The notes: a model not told the origin generated them from the sequence alone. Positions 1 through 5,359 are shown, counted from the stretch's first letter. The stretch is 5,359 bases of DNA from Synergistaceae bacterium (GCA_031273585.1 JAISRP010000192.1:1-5359); one strand, 5' to 3'. Made by a program: numbers and translations.

Positions 1-150
1 TCTTTGAGGAATTGGCGACGAATAGCCCGTCGATTGAGTGAACCACCCAGACGACGGGCTATCAAGGGAATATACTGTTAAATTAAGTTAGCGCTTATGG
101 GGCGGAGCCCACGGTCCTCCCGCCGAGGCGAAGCGGGGGCTATGGCGCGG
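1..150. other. Non-coding stretch downstream of the ABM gene
   Basis: I see no convincing gene here on either strand. The stretch lies just after the stop codon of the minus-strand ABM gene. It contains an 11-bp perfect inverted repeat (listed separately), an AT-rich patch at about 70-90, and a GC-rich patch at 100-140. In the GC-rich patch, CCCGC at 119-123 can pair with GCGGG at 133-137. No T-run follows any of these hairpins in the minus-strand direction, so I cannot call a standard intrinsic terminator. No CRISPR-type direct repeats are present. Confidence 0.6.
22..62. repeat. Inverted repeat, 11-bp perfect arms
   Basis: ATAGCCCGTCG at 22-32 is matched exactly by its reverse complement CGACGGGCTAT at 52-62, with a 19-nt loop between them. 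A competing short hairpin pairs CGACG at 16-20 with CGTCG at 28-32, so the two stems exclude each other. Neither orientation ends in a T-run. It could be a Rho-independent-like or mRNA-stabilising hairpin beyond the ABM gene, a regulatory leader of a gene to the left, or a protein-binding site. The pairing is directly visible; the function is unknown. Confidence 0.55.
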
Positions 151-450
151 TTACAGGGATTCCTGCTTTGCCTCGAACAGGACGATGGGGTTGTCGCCGT
201 CCGCGGCATAAGGCATCCTGTCCTCCTTCATGCGCTTGAAGTGGTCGGTCGCAAGGTGCTTGCGCAACGCATCCTTGCTCTCCCACTGCTCCACGAACAT
301 GAGCCCGATCTCGTCCTCCGTCTTTGCGAAGAGCGAGTAGCTTATGCAGCCGTCCTCCTTTCGCGTGGCGTCCACACATGGACGCAAAGCCTCGATGAGC
401 TTGTCCCTCTGTCCCGGTTTGGCATTCATGCTCGCATGTACTATTATCAT
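151..450 (-). CDS. ABM-domain (YgiN-like) putative quinol monooxygenase
   Basis: This 99-aa protein matches the antibiotic biosynthesis monooxygenase family: small, cofactor-free, dimeric alpha+beta barrel proteins that oxidise quinol-type aromatics or related metabolites in the cytoplasm. A first strand starts MIIVHASM. A helix follows (about 13-31, GQRDKLIEALRPCV), then the family signature GCISYSLF at 34-41, strand plus E54-x-W56, and the helix with H65 and T68-D-H70-F. Length is typical for the family. The ATG is supported by a strong AAGGAGG 7 nt upstream. It sits 94 nt beyond cas1 on the same strand, exactly where a type I-C locus normally carries cas2, but it lacks the Cas2 N-terminal strand with its conserved Asp (YDV-type). 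Whether it shares the cas transcript or is simply the flanking chromosomal gene cannot be decided. The substrate is unknown; the family call is firm, the enzymatic role less so. Confidence 0.85.
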   Translation of the reverse strand: MIIVHASMNAKPGQRDKLIEALRPCVDATRKEDGCISYSLFAKTEDEIGLMFVEQWESKDALRKHLATDHFKRMKEDRMPYAADGDNPIVLFEAKQESL

Positions 451-544
451 GATCCGTCCTCCTTGTGTAAAATTAGTCTCAACTTAAGCGCCCATAAGAG
501 CGCGACCAAGCGCAAGCAAGACATCAGCGCCGTCACGCGCGTGC
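451..544. other. cas1-ABM intergenic gap where cas2 is expected
   Basis: These 94 nt separate the cas1 stop from the ABM start. A perfect 10-bp palindrome, CACGCGCGTG, lies at 534-543, one base past the cas1 stop codon. The minus-strand reading contains no Cas2-like peptide in any frame and no CRISPR repeat. A weak promoter-like pair for the ABM gene can be drawn (TTGGTC at 509-504 and TAAGTT at 486-481, 17-nt spacer), but each box matches the consensus at only about half its positions, so I do not call it separately. Confidence 0.55.
458..464 (-). promoter_or_regulatory. Shine-Dalgarno site of the ABM gene
   Basis: The minus strand reads AAGGAGG, a near-perfect anti-16S match, 7 nt before the ATG at 450. 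It fixes the start codon. It is stronger than any site before cas4 or cas1, which suggests the gene can be translated independently of the cas operon. Confidence 0.8.
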
Positions 545-1576
545 CTACTTCCATACGTAAGGCGGGTACTCCTCGAGGTCCCCTCGGATGTGCCTTGCCA
601 AAAGTCTGGCCTGGATGTGCGGAATCAGGCCGATTTCCATTTTCTCACCAGTGAATGAGTGAGTCAACGCCTCCTGTTTTCGGTCATGCCATGCGGCGAT
701 CAGGACCTTCCTCGTCTCCTCGGACATCTCCACCGCTCCGTTCTCCGCCCTGCTGAAGCCCTCCGGGTTTACCTGTTTTCTATTTATAAGCGACAGCACC
801 AACCTGTCAGCGAGCCACGGGCGGAACTCCTCCATGAGGTCGAGGGCCAGGCTGGGGCGGCCGGGTCTGTCCCTGTGCAGGTAACCTACGGCTGGATCGA
901 GACCGACCCCCTCCAGCGCCGACGACGCGTCGTGAGCCAGCATCGCATAGACGAACGATAGCATCGCGTTGACCTCGTCCATCGGCGGACGCCTGCTCCT
1001 CTCCCTGAAGCGGAAAATTTCCCTGCGCGTCAGTATCATGCTGTCGAAGACTCCAAAATAAGTCCTCGCCGCATCGCCCTCCTTGCCGCGCAGCACGCCG
1101 AGAGGGGTTTCCCTGCGAATATCCAGAGCGGTATAGCCGAGGTACTTTATCGCGGAGGCAAGCGACGAATCTGAGTCATTGTTCTCATTTTCCCTCGCGA
1201 AACGCATCAGCACGCTTCTGCTGTTCGCTATCTTCGCCAGGAGGATGTTCCTCGCGATGGAGGACGACGCGGACTCGTCGTCGGCCATGCGGTACTGCTG
1301 TCTTCTGAGCAGGACGTTTCCCCGCACCGGGCCGTCGACCCTCGCAAGATATCGGCCCTGCTGCGTGAAAAACGATATCGGCGTCCCCTTTGCCGCGCAA
1401 AACCCCATCAGCGGCGCCGTCGCAATTACATTCCCAAAGCACAGGATCGACTCCATTATATGAATCGGGATCTTTTTTTTGTTCTCCCTGTCAAAGTGAA
1501 TGACGACGCACTCGCCCTCCAGCGAGAGCCACGCGCCCTGAGTCGTAACAAAAAGCGTGTTCAGAAGATGTTTCAT
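545..1576 (-). CDS. cas1: Type I-C CRISPR integrase Cas1
   Basis: Cas1 is the metal-dependent integrase that, normally as a complex with Cas2, inserts new spacers at the leader end of a CRISPR array. The 343-aa length is normal for the I-C form. The N-terminal beta domain (about 1-90) begins MKHLLNTLFVTTQGAWLSLE. The helical catalytic domain carries the expected ligands: E166 in RGKEGDAA, H234 in GYLHRDRPGRPS, and D246/E249 in LALDLMEEFRP. The protein ends in the usual YPPYVWK-type tail, so it is not truncated. The ATG overlaps the cas4 stop (ATGA, 4 nt) and has no clear Shine-Dalgarno, so translation probably depends on coupling to cas4. Codons 32-35 (AAC AAA AAA AAG) contain a run of eight A. 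The unusual point is that no cas2 follows it. Confidence 0.97.
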   Translation of the reverse strand: MKHLLNTLFVTTQGAWLSLEGECVVIHFDRENKKKIPIHIMESILCFGNVIATAPLMGFCAAKGTPISFFTQQGRYLARVDGPVRGNVLLRRQQYRMADDESASSSIARNILLAKIANSRSVLMRFARENENNDSDSSLASAIKYLGYTALDIRRETPLGVLRGKEGDAARTYFGVFDSMILTRREIFRFRERSRRPPMDEVNAMLSFVYAMLAHDASSALEGVGLDPAVGYLHRDRPGRPSLALDLMEEFRPWLADRLVLSLINRKQVNPEGFSRAENGAVEMSEETRKVLIAAWHDRKQEALTHSFTGEKMEIGLIPHIQARLLARHIRGDLEEYPPYVWK

Positions 1577-2256
1577 CCCGGACGCTCACATTCGGGGGAG
1601 GCGGAGATATCCGCGATTATTCTCGACATATATTCAGCGGACCCGTCCCTGGAGATCACGCCAGGCATACATTGGACGACCAGCGAGCAGTTCTTGCAGT
1701 GTCTTCCAACGTTAGGCCGAGCTCTGCCGCCAACGTCCAACAACTCCCTCGCCCTCGCGCAAAGGGACTTCATCTCGTTCCTCAGTGAATCCGATATTTC
1801 CGTCTCGGTGCGCCTTCGGGGCTGTCCGTGATAGACGGCCCCGAAGCGGACGGTCGCGCCGAACATCTCCTCGAGGCACAGCGCCTGGGCGCAGACCTGA
1901 ATTTCGTCGGCGCGGTCGTAACGCTTGACGCCTCGTTTATACTCGACGGGGTACGGCCTCCACCTGCCGGGATGTCCCTCGACCTCGGCTCCGTCGTCGC
2001 TTGGGTGAAACTCGACCAAGTCGGCAACGCCGTACAGACCGATTTCGAGCGACCTCAGTCGGAGGCCGCGTATCATGAGCGCGCCCGAACGTGAGCCCGA
2101 GCCCTGTTCGTGAACGAACTCGTGGAGATGTCTGCCCTCAATAGTCAGGACATTGTCGTCCCACTCCCGCTCGATGTGAATCAGCGCCCACTGGCGCTCG
2201 CAGAAGGCCATGTGCTGCAATCCTGAGATCGCCAGCAGGTCGTCGTCAGAGTACAT
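1573..2256 (-). CDS. cas4: CRISPR-associated Cas4 nuclease (type I-C)
   Basis: Cas4 is an Fe-S RecB-family nuclease that works with Cas1 to select PAM-bearing prespacers and trim them in the correct orientation. At 227 aa it has normal I-C length. The N-terminus contains SGLQHMAFCERQWALIHIE with C19. The C-terminal cysteines C187, C190 and C196 (CKNCSLVVQC) complete the four-cysteine cluster. The nuclease core is visible as H45, D79 in GVADLVEF, E105-x-K107 (VEYKRG), and Q120/Q124 in the QVCAQALCLEEMFG helix. All catalytic positions look intact. It starts 12 nt after the cas7c stop without a recognisable Shine-Dalgarno and overlaps cas1 by 4 nt, so expression is probably coupled to neighbours and lower than that of the Cascade genes. 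The start is chosen because the family motif begins only about 10 residues in. Confidence 0.96.
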   Translation of the reverse strand: MYSDDDLLAISGLQHMAFCERQWALIHIEREWDDNVLTIEGRHLHEFVHEQGSGSRSGALMIRGLRLRSLEIGLYGVADLVEFHPSDDGAEVEGHPGRWRPYPVEYKRGVKRYDRADEIQVCAQALCLEEMFGATVRFGAVYHGQPRRRTETEISDSLRNEMKSLCARARELLDVGGRARPNVGRHCKNCSLVVQCMPGVISRDGSAEYMSRIIADISASPECERPG

Positions 2257-2268
2257 ATTGCAAGGGGA

Positions 2269-3090
2269 TCAAAAACCGTCGATCACTTCGGGAGCGAGCC
2301 CTTCGAGGTTCGTCAGGTTATAACTGCCGTCGGCGTTCACCTCGAGCGAGCCGTGAACCTTCGCGGACGAGTACTGGCCGGACTTGCAGTTGTGCTCCCA
2401 CCAGAACAGCTTGAGCACTCTCATGCTCCCCTCCGGCCTCGCGGAGGACGCGTCGTTCTCGAATATTCTGGGCAGGATTCCCTTTATGACATTCGCGTCA
2501 TCGTCGGAGAAGCCGGTTCTCTCGGAGAGCTGAGGGTTCATGCTGCCGAAGAAGACATATGCCCCGTTGTCGACCCTGTGCTTCATCCCCATCGTATCCG
2601 ACGCCCTCTTGCCGCCCTTTCCATCCTCCCCGCTCACGCTCTTCGTTATCTGAGTGCTCGTGACGTTCACCGGCGCCGCGGAAAACGCGGATTGAATCGT
2701 CACTGGACCCCTGATGCCTACGGATACGCCGGAGCCGTCGCCCTTCCCGCTGCTGTAGGCGAAGAGCTGACCGAAGGCCCTCACGTCGAACCACTTCTCG
2801 CACGCTTTTTTGGCCATGTCGCCCTCGCCCAGCTTCTTGCCGAAGGCTGCCTCCGCCCTGCTTCGGAGGGACGTGGCGTCGTCGATCTTCCTGTCGTCGG
2901 ACTGGACGAAAATCTCGCGCCCCGATTCGAGTATCCGGTCGCGCAGCTTGCGCTTGATGCAGACGTCCGTCACCTCTCCTACGCCGTCGTAGGTGATTCT
3001 CGGGCGGTTGCTGTTCAAAGGATCCCCGTTGGGATTTGCGTTTTTCACCGTAAAAATCACCGCGAAATCAATCTTCCTGCCGAGCGACAT
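2269..3090 (-). CDS. cas7: Type I-C Cascade backbone subunit Cas7c (Csd2)
   Basis: Cas7c (Csd2, formerly Csd2/Csh2 family) polymerises along the crRNA spacer to form the backbone of the type I-C Cascade and positions the guide for target pairing. At 273 aa it is complete, slightly short for the family. The RRM-like first strand and glycine-rich motif are clear: VIFTVKNANPNGDP at 11-24, followed by RPRITYDGVGEVTDVCIKRK. Other family blocks are WFDVRAFGQLF at 100-110, VGIRGPVTIQSAFS at 124-137 and TMGMKHRVDNGAYVFFGSM at 166-184. Near the C-terminus FENDASSARPEGSMRVLKLF (210-229) matches the usual FExDxSxARGxM block. It begins 3 nt after the cas8c stop with a good purine-rich ribosome site inside the end of cas8c, as expected for a subunit needed in many copies per complex. 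Confidence 0.96.
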   Translation of the reverse strand: MSLGRKIDFAVIFTVKNANPNGDPLNSNRPRITYDGVGEVTDVCIKRKLRDRILESGREIFVQSDDRKIDDATSLRSRAEAAFGKKLGEGDMAKKACEKWFDVRAFGQLFAYSSGKGDGSGVSVGIRGPVTIQSAFSAAPVNVTSTQITKSVSGEDGKGGKRASDTMGMKHRVDNGAYVFFGSMNPQLSERTGFSDDDANVIKGILPRIFENDASSARPEGSMRVLKLFWWEHNCKSGQYSSAKVHGSLEVNADGSYNLTNLEGLAPEVIDGF

Positions 3091-3093
3091 CGT

Positions 3094-3507
3094 TTAGCCC
3101 TCCCTCTCCTGATCGTTATCGTCCCCGGCGTCCGCCGTGTCCTTCGTCTTTGACCTGAGATCACGCCTCTGGCAGTGATACCCGAGCAGAAATTCGCCGG
3201 ACAGCGGCGAGTCGTCCGTGTAGTCGTCCGCCTCGAACATGTCGTGGATATCGTCGAACAGGACGTTCATGTTCATCAAAAATCCTGCCCTGGAGCCTGA
3301 CAGCCTGGCCTTGTACGGGCCGAGCGCCAGCTCTATCTGCTTCCATGTCGAAAATGGCCTGTCGGCAAAGCGGTGCATCAGCCTGGCTGCGTTCGTGTCC
3401 CTTGCTTCTTTCGCTACAAACAACGCAATCTGCTCGACCCGTTCGGCCGCGGCGAGCAGGCGTCCGTACAGATAGTCCCTGGTTCTTCTCTCAGGTTCCA
3501 AAGACAT
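3094..3507 (-). CDS. cas11c: Internal in-frame Cascade small subunit Cas11c
   Basis: In type I-C systems the small subunit Cas11c is known to be translated from an internal start within the 3' part of cas8c; it lines the belly of Cascade and stabilises the non-target strand. Here Met511 of Cas8c (ATG at 3507-3505) is preceded by AAGGGAGG, 9 nt upstream. That is a far better ribosome site than expected by chance inside a coding sequence, and it lies where the family precedent predicts. The product would be 137 aa, starting MSLEPERRTRDYLYGRLLAA, largely helical (about 10-40 and 50-90), with an acidic/charged tail. Size is close to the roughly 120-130 aa of known Cas11c proteins. The sequence shows the site and frame; translation itself is inferred from the family. 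Confidence 0.82.
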   Translation of the reverse strand: MSLEPERRTRDYLYGRLLAAAERVEQIALFVAKEARDTNAARLMHRFADRPFSTWKQIELALGPYKARLSGSRAGFLMNMNVLFDDIHDMFEADDYTDDSPLSGEFLLGYHCQRRDLRSKTKDTADAGDDNDQEREG

Positions 3508-5037
3508 TTTGTAATTCCTCCCTTTATGCAATCCCCTGTACAGCCCGCAGGAGATGCCCAGATTTTTTTCCCACTCCCAAAACTCGAGCGAGACGCGGTT
3601 CACAGTCCTGTTGAATACCGATTTTTCGAGGTCCGCCGGGACCGGCAGATCGTCCAGGATACATGGTAGGATCCGCGAGACCGTCGATTTGCATATTTTA
3701 GAATCCATCCTGCGGCCCAACGCGGCAGCGGCTATGTCCTTAGCGGACGGGGTACCCACAAATTTTAATTTTTTGCCGTAATCCTGAGGCCACGCGTAGG
3801 ACTCGTGCCATTTTTCGACCCGGGCCAGAAACTCGGACCCGCTCAGCTCCCGATAGTAGGTTATCGCCATGCGTCCCGGCGTGGAGGAGTCCATTCCCAT
3901 CACGACCATGTCGCTCCGGTCGCCGAGCTCGCTCCTGTATCCGTCGATTTTTTTGTTGAGCTCCCTCGCGTAGGCCTGTCCCATATCGCCGCCGTAGGCA
4001 TCGCTCTCATAGAATGAAAAATCGATCCCCTCCTTGAGCATGAAGTCGCTCAGGGATGCGTCCGACGAGTTTTCCATGAACATCGGCACTTTCTTGCCGG
4101 ATACCTCCCATGCCACTATCACCTGATCATCGTTGCGCCACGCCTGGCGGTGCACAAGCCAGCGCAGGGCGCTGTGAGCCTTCTGGCTGACCTCGTAGCC
4201 GATCGAGCAAGCCTGATCCGCGCTCGTGAACCGGCCTCGAAACGTGAAGCCCGAACTGTCGTTCGAGGAGATCAACTTCGCGCAATCACCCGCGTACCTG
4301 ATTCTAGCTGGGTGGAGCAGGCTGAGAATCGCGACTTCACCTGTGACAAAGCAGAGCCCGCGGCTCTCCTGAATGGACAGATTGTACCTCTTCCACGATT
4401 CGACCAGATCATCGTCACGCCAAACCCTGTCCTCTCGCTCGCCCGGGATGCTCACGCGCCACCTGACGAACACATCCCCCTGGTCTATCTCGCCGGATCT
4501 TTTAGTCAGAACCTTGAATATCGCCGGCTCACCATCACCACCCGTCCACGACTTGATCAGACGCCCATTTTCATCGAGGTGGAGCACACCGCTGTCCGCG
4601 AGATCCCGAATCACGCGGCGTTTTTTTACATATTCATATACCGCGCGCAGCTTGGGATGCCCCGAGGCCACGCACCACTTGCCAAGGAGCGAGATATATC
4701 CGTCCCTGGTCTCATTGCCGCTTTTGAAGTCGTCGAAATAACTGTTTTTCCCGCCTCCGTGATCCGGGTAATCCCCAGCGACGTATTGAATCTTGTCGCA
4801 GAGCGGGTGCGGGACGCCGCCAATAGTGCGGGCTGACGAGCTCTCGGTCGCCGGTATTCGGGTCTCCTCATTCTGGACGACCGACGCGAATAGGAAGTTT
4901 CCATTCCCATCGACAGTGATCTCGGCATGCGCCTGCTGGCTCGTGTGACCTGGCGGGAGAGGCTGGAACTCCTCTTTCGAGAGGTCCATTTCCATCGAGC
5001 TCTCGTACGTTTCGTACAGTTTCCGCATCCAGCTCAT
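3094..5037 (-). CDS. cas8c: Type I-C Cascade large subunit Cas8c (Csd1)
   Basis: Cas8c (Csd1) is the large Cascade subunit, which recognises the PAM and helps open the target duplex before Cas3 recruitment. At 647 aa it is slightly longer than typical (about 600). It opens with MSWMRKLYETYESS, the usual I-C start. Recognisable blocks are VPHPLCDKIQYVAGDY (75-90), SIGYEVSQKAHSALRWL (278-294, the most conserved Csd1 stretch), MDSSTPGRMAITYYREL (382-398), PSAKDIAAAALGRRM (430-444), and the C-terminal EFLLGYHCQRRDL. The tail after that is acidic and lysine-rich, without clear family similarity. The ATG lies 1 nt past the cas5c stop (TAGAATG), with AGAGG 9 nt upstream. The last 137 codons double as a separate small-subunit gene. 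Three A7 runs occur in the coding strand (at 3563-3569, 3948-3954 and 4621-4627). Confidence 0.96.
   Translation of the reverse strand: MSWMRKLYETYESSMEMDLSKEEFQPLPPGHTSQQAHAEITVDGNGNFLFASVVQNEETRIPATESSSARTIGGVPHPLCDKIQYVAGDYPDHGGGKNSYFDDFKSGNETRDGYISLLGKWCVASGHPKLRAVYEYVKKRRVIRDLADSGVLHLDENGRLIKSWTGGDGEPAIFKVLTKRSGEIDQGDVFVRWRVSIPGEREDRVWRDDDLVESWKRYNLSIQESRGLCFVTGEVAILSLLHPARIRYAGDCAKLISSNDSSGFTFRGRFTSADQACSIGYEVSQKAHSALRWLVHRQAWRNDDQVIVAWEVSGKKVPMFMENSSDASLSDFMLKEGIDFSFYESDAYGGDMGQAYARELNKKIDGYRSELGDRSDMVVMGMDSSTPGRMAITYYRELSGSEFLARVEKWHESYAWPQDYGKKLKFVGTPSAKDIAAAALGRRMDSKICKSTVSRILPCILDDLPVPADLEKSVFNRTVNRVSLEFWEWEKNLGISCGLYRGLHKGRNYKMSLEPERRTRDYLYGRLLAAAERVEQIALFVAKEARDTNAARLMHRFADRPFSTWKQIELALGPYKARLSGSRAGFLMNMNVLFDDIHDMFEADDYTDDSPLSGEFLLGYHCQRRDLRSKTKDTADAGDDNDQEREG
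3098..3110 (-). promoter_or_regulatory. Shine-Dalgarno region of cas7c inside the cas8c end
   Basis: The minus strand reads AGGAGAGGGAGGG, ending 7 nt before the cas7c ATG at 3090. The purine block also encodes the last Cas8c residues (QEREG). It supports the chosen Cas7c start and efficient independent loading on the backbone gene. Confidence 0.7.
3517..3524 (-). promoter_or_regulatory. Internal Shine-Dalgarno for Cas11c within cas8c
   Basis: The minus strand reads AAGGGAGG, 9 nt before the in-frame ATG at 3507. It falls in the Cas8c codons for the HKGRNYK segment (residues about 504-510). It decides the start of the small-subunit product and is comparable in strength to the site in front of cas7c. 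Confidence 0.75.
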
Positions 5038-5038
5038 T

Positions 5039-5359
5039 CTACAGGCCCTCTTCCGCCAGACCTGAAAAATTCACGTTCGGAACGAACTTGACAGGTCTCA
5101 TCTTTCGAACGACCTTGGTGATAGTGCAATCCTCCGGTCTTGGAAATTCGATCACGCCGTCCTTCATCTCAGCCCTCCAGAACCTGCTCACGAGTTCGTT
5201 CACCCCGGACTCCTCGGGATAGCTGAAGCTGTGGAACATTAGCCCATACGCCACCTCGCCGTATCCGTCGTACGCGCCGCCGCCCTCTCCGAAGCGGCAC
5301 GGTTCCGCGTATCCCTGACACTCCCTCACGCCGAGGAATATATCCCTGCGCCCGCCTCG
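5039..5359 (-). CDS. cas5: Type I-C Cas5c (Cas5d) crRNA-processing subunit, N-terminus outside window
   Basis: The visible 106 residues are the C-terminal half of Cas5c (Cas5d, CasD-type). In type I-C, which lacks Cas6, this subunit cleaves pre-crRNA in the repeat and then caps the 5' handle of the crRNA in Cascade. The frame stays open to the window edge and begins RGGRRDIFLGVRECQGYAEP, the family block xRDxxLGxRECQGYxEPC. It continues GEGGGAYDGYGEVAYGLMFH, then FSYPEE, SRFWRAEMKDGVIEFPRPEDC and a short tail. A GTG at 5329 (in LGVREC) is not the real start, because the homologous sequence continues upstream of it. The catalytic residues of the family (Tyr and Lys/His of the N-terminal half) lie beyond the edge and cannot be checked. 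The stop is 1 nt before cas8c. Confidence 0.94.
   Translation of the reverse strand, partial: RGGRRDIFLGVRECQGYAEPCRFGEGGGAYDGYGEVAYGLMFHSFSYPEESGVNELVSRFWRAEMKDGVIEFPRPEDCTITKVVRKMRPVKFVPNVNFSGLAEEGL
5047..5051 (-). promoter_or_regulatory. Shine-Dalgarno of cas8c inside the cas5c end
   Basis: The minus strand reads AGAGG 9 nt before the cas8c ATG at 5037, overlapping the final Cas5c codons. It is moderate in strength. Together with the 1-nt gap after the cas5c stop, it suggests cas8c uses both direct initiation and re-initiation. Confidence 0.55.

Noticed and set aside
151..450. Reading the small gene after cas1 as a divergent Cas2
   Set aside because: The N-terminal strand lacks the conserved Asp of Cas2, and the GCISYSLF, ExW and HLATDHF pattern fits the ABM family much better. 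Similar length and fold class are not evidence of homology.
83..498. Words TTAAGTT and CTTATGGG on both sides of the ABM gene in opposite orientation (83-89 and 94-101 against 481-487 and 491-498), suggesting cassette-end repeats
   Set aside because: The two words are in swapped order on the two sides, so they do not form one extended inverted repeat, and 7-8-mers recur by chance at this scale. There is no transposase or target duplication.
447..524. A 25-codon minus-strand mini-ORF (starts MSCLRLVALL) whose stop overlaps the ABM start as ATGA
   Set aside because: The overlap could suggest a leader peptide, but there is no Shine-Dalgarno before its ATG, it lacks regulatory codon runs, and ABM has its own strong site. 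Probably chance. It also bears no resemblance to a Cas2 remnant.
97..654. Plus-strand open frame of 185 codons at the left end
   Set aside because: It runs antisense through the ABM gene and into the end of cas1, has arginine/proline-rich low-complexity composition typical of a GC-rich shadow frame, and shows no recognisable domain.
2353..3153. Plus-strand open frame of 266 codons opposite cas7c
   Set aside because: It is fully antisense to a firmly identified cas7c. The length reflects the codon bias of the sense gene; no family motif or ribosome site supports it.
4150..4836. Plus-strand open frame of 228 codons opposite cas8c
   Set aside because: It is antisense to conserved Cas8c blocks, with composition typical of a shadow frame and no recognisable domain.
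5039..5329. GTG at 5329 as the start of a short 96-aa Cas5
   Set aside because: The Cas5c motif RRDIFLGVRECQGY crosses this codon and the frame is open to the window edge, so the gene continues to the right and is only truncated by the window.

Overview
The window is a minus-strand type I-C (Dvulg subtype) CRISPR-Cas operon. It reads right to left as cas5c (N-terminus cut off by the window edge), cas8c, cas7c, cas4 and cas1. A separate small gene for an antibiotic-biosynthesis-monooxygenase (ABM, YgiN-like) protein follows on the same strand. The cas genes are packed tightly: cas5c-cas8c are 1 nt apart, cas8c-cas7c 3 nt, cas7c-cas4 12 nt, and cas4-cas1 share a 4-nt ATGA overlap. This fits a single polycistronic, translationally coupled message. 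The long plus-strand open frames are antisense shadows of these genes and are not annotated.

Region by region: 5039-5359 holds the C-terminal 106 residues of Cas5c, the subunit that processes pre-crRNA in this subtype. 3094-5037 is the large subunit Cas8c. Inside its 3' end, a strong internal Shine-Dalgarno and in-frame ATG at 3507 predict a separately translated small subunit, Cas11c (137 aa). 2269-3090 is the backbone subunit Cas7c. 1573-2256 is Cas4, with all four Fe-S cysteines and the RecB-type nuclease residues. 545-1576 is Cas1, with its metal ligands intact. A 94-nt gap follows, then the ABM gene at 151-450, then 150 nt without a gene that contain an 11-bp perfect inverted repeat. Interference (cas5c, cas8c/cas11c, cas7c) and part of adaptation (cas4, cas1) are therefore present. 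cas3 would lie beyond the right edge.

The main anomaly is the cas2 slot. In type I-C loci cas2 normally follows cas1 directly, and the CRISPR array normally lies beyond it. Here neither is visible. The next gene is a 99-aa ABM protein, close to Cas2 in length and also of ferredoxin-like fold, but its sequence pattern is that of an ABM enzyme and not of Cas2. The locus may have lost cas2 through deletion or rearrangement, or cas2 and the array may lie elsewhere.

The organism is a bacterium with moderately GC-rich DNA and ordinary Shine-Dalgarno sites. The type I-C proteins and codon choice would suit an anaerobe such as a Synergistota member, a deltaproteobacterium or a Negativicutes-like Firmicute. 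That placement is a low-confidence guess, because no phylogenetic marker is in the window.
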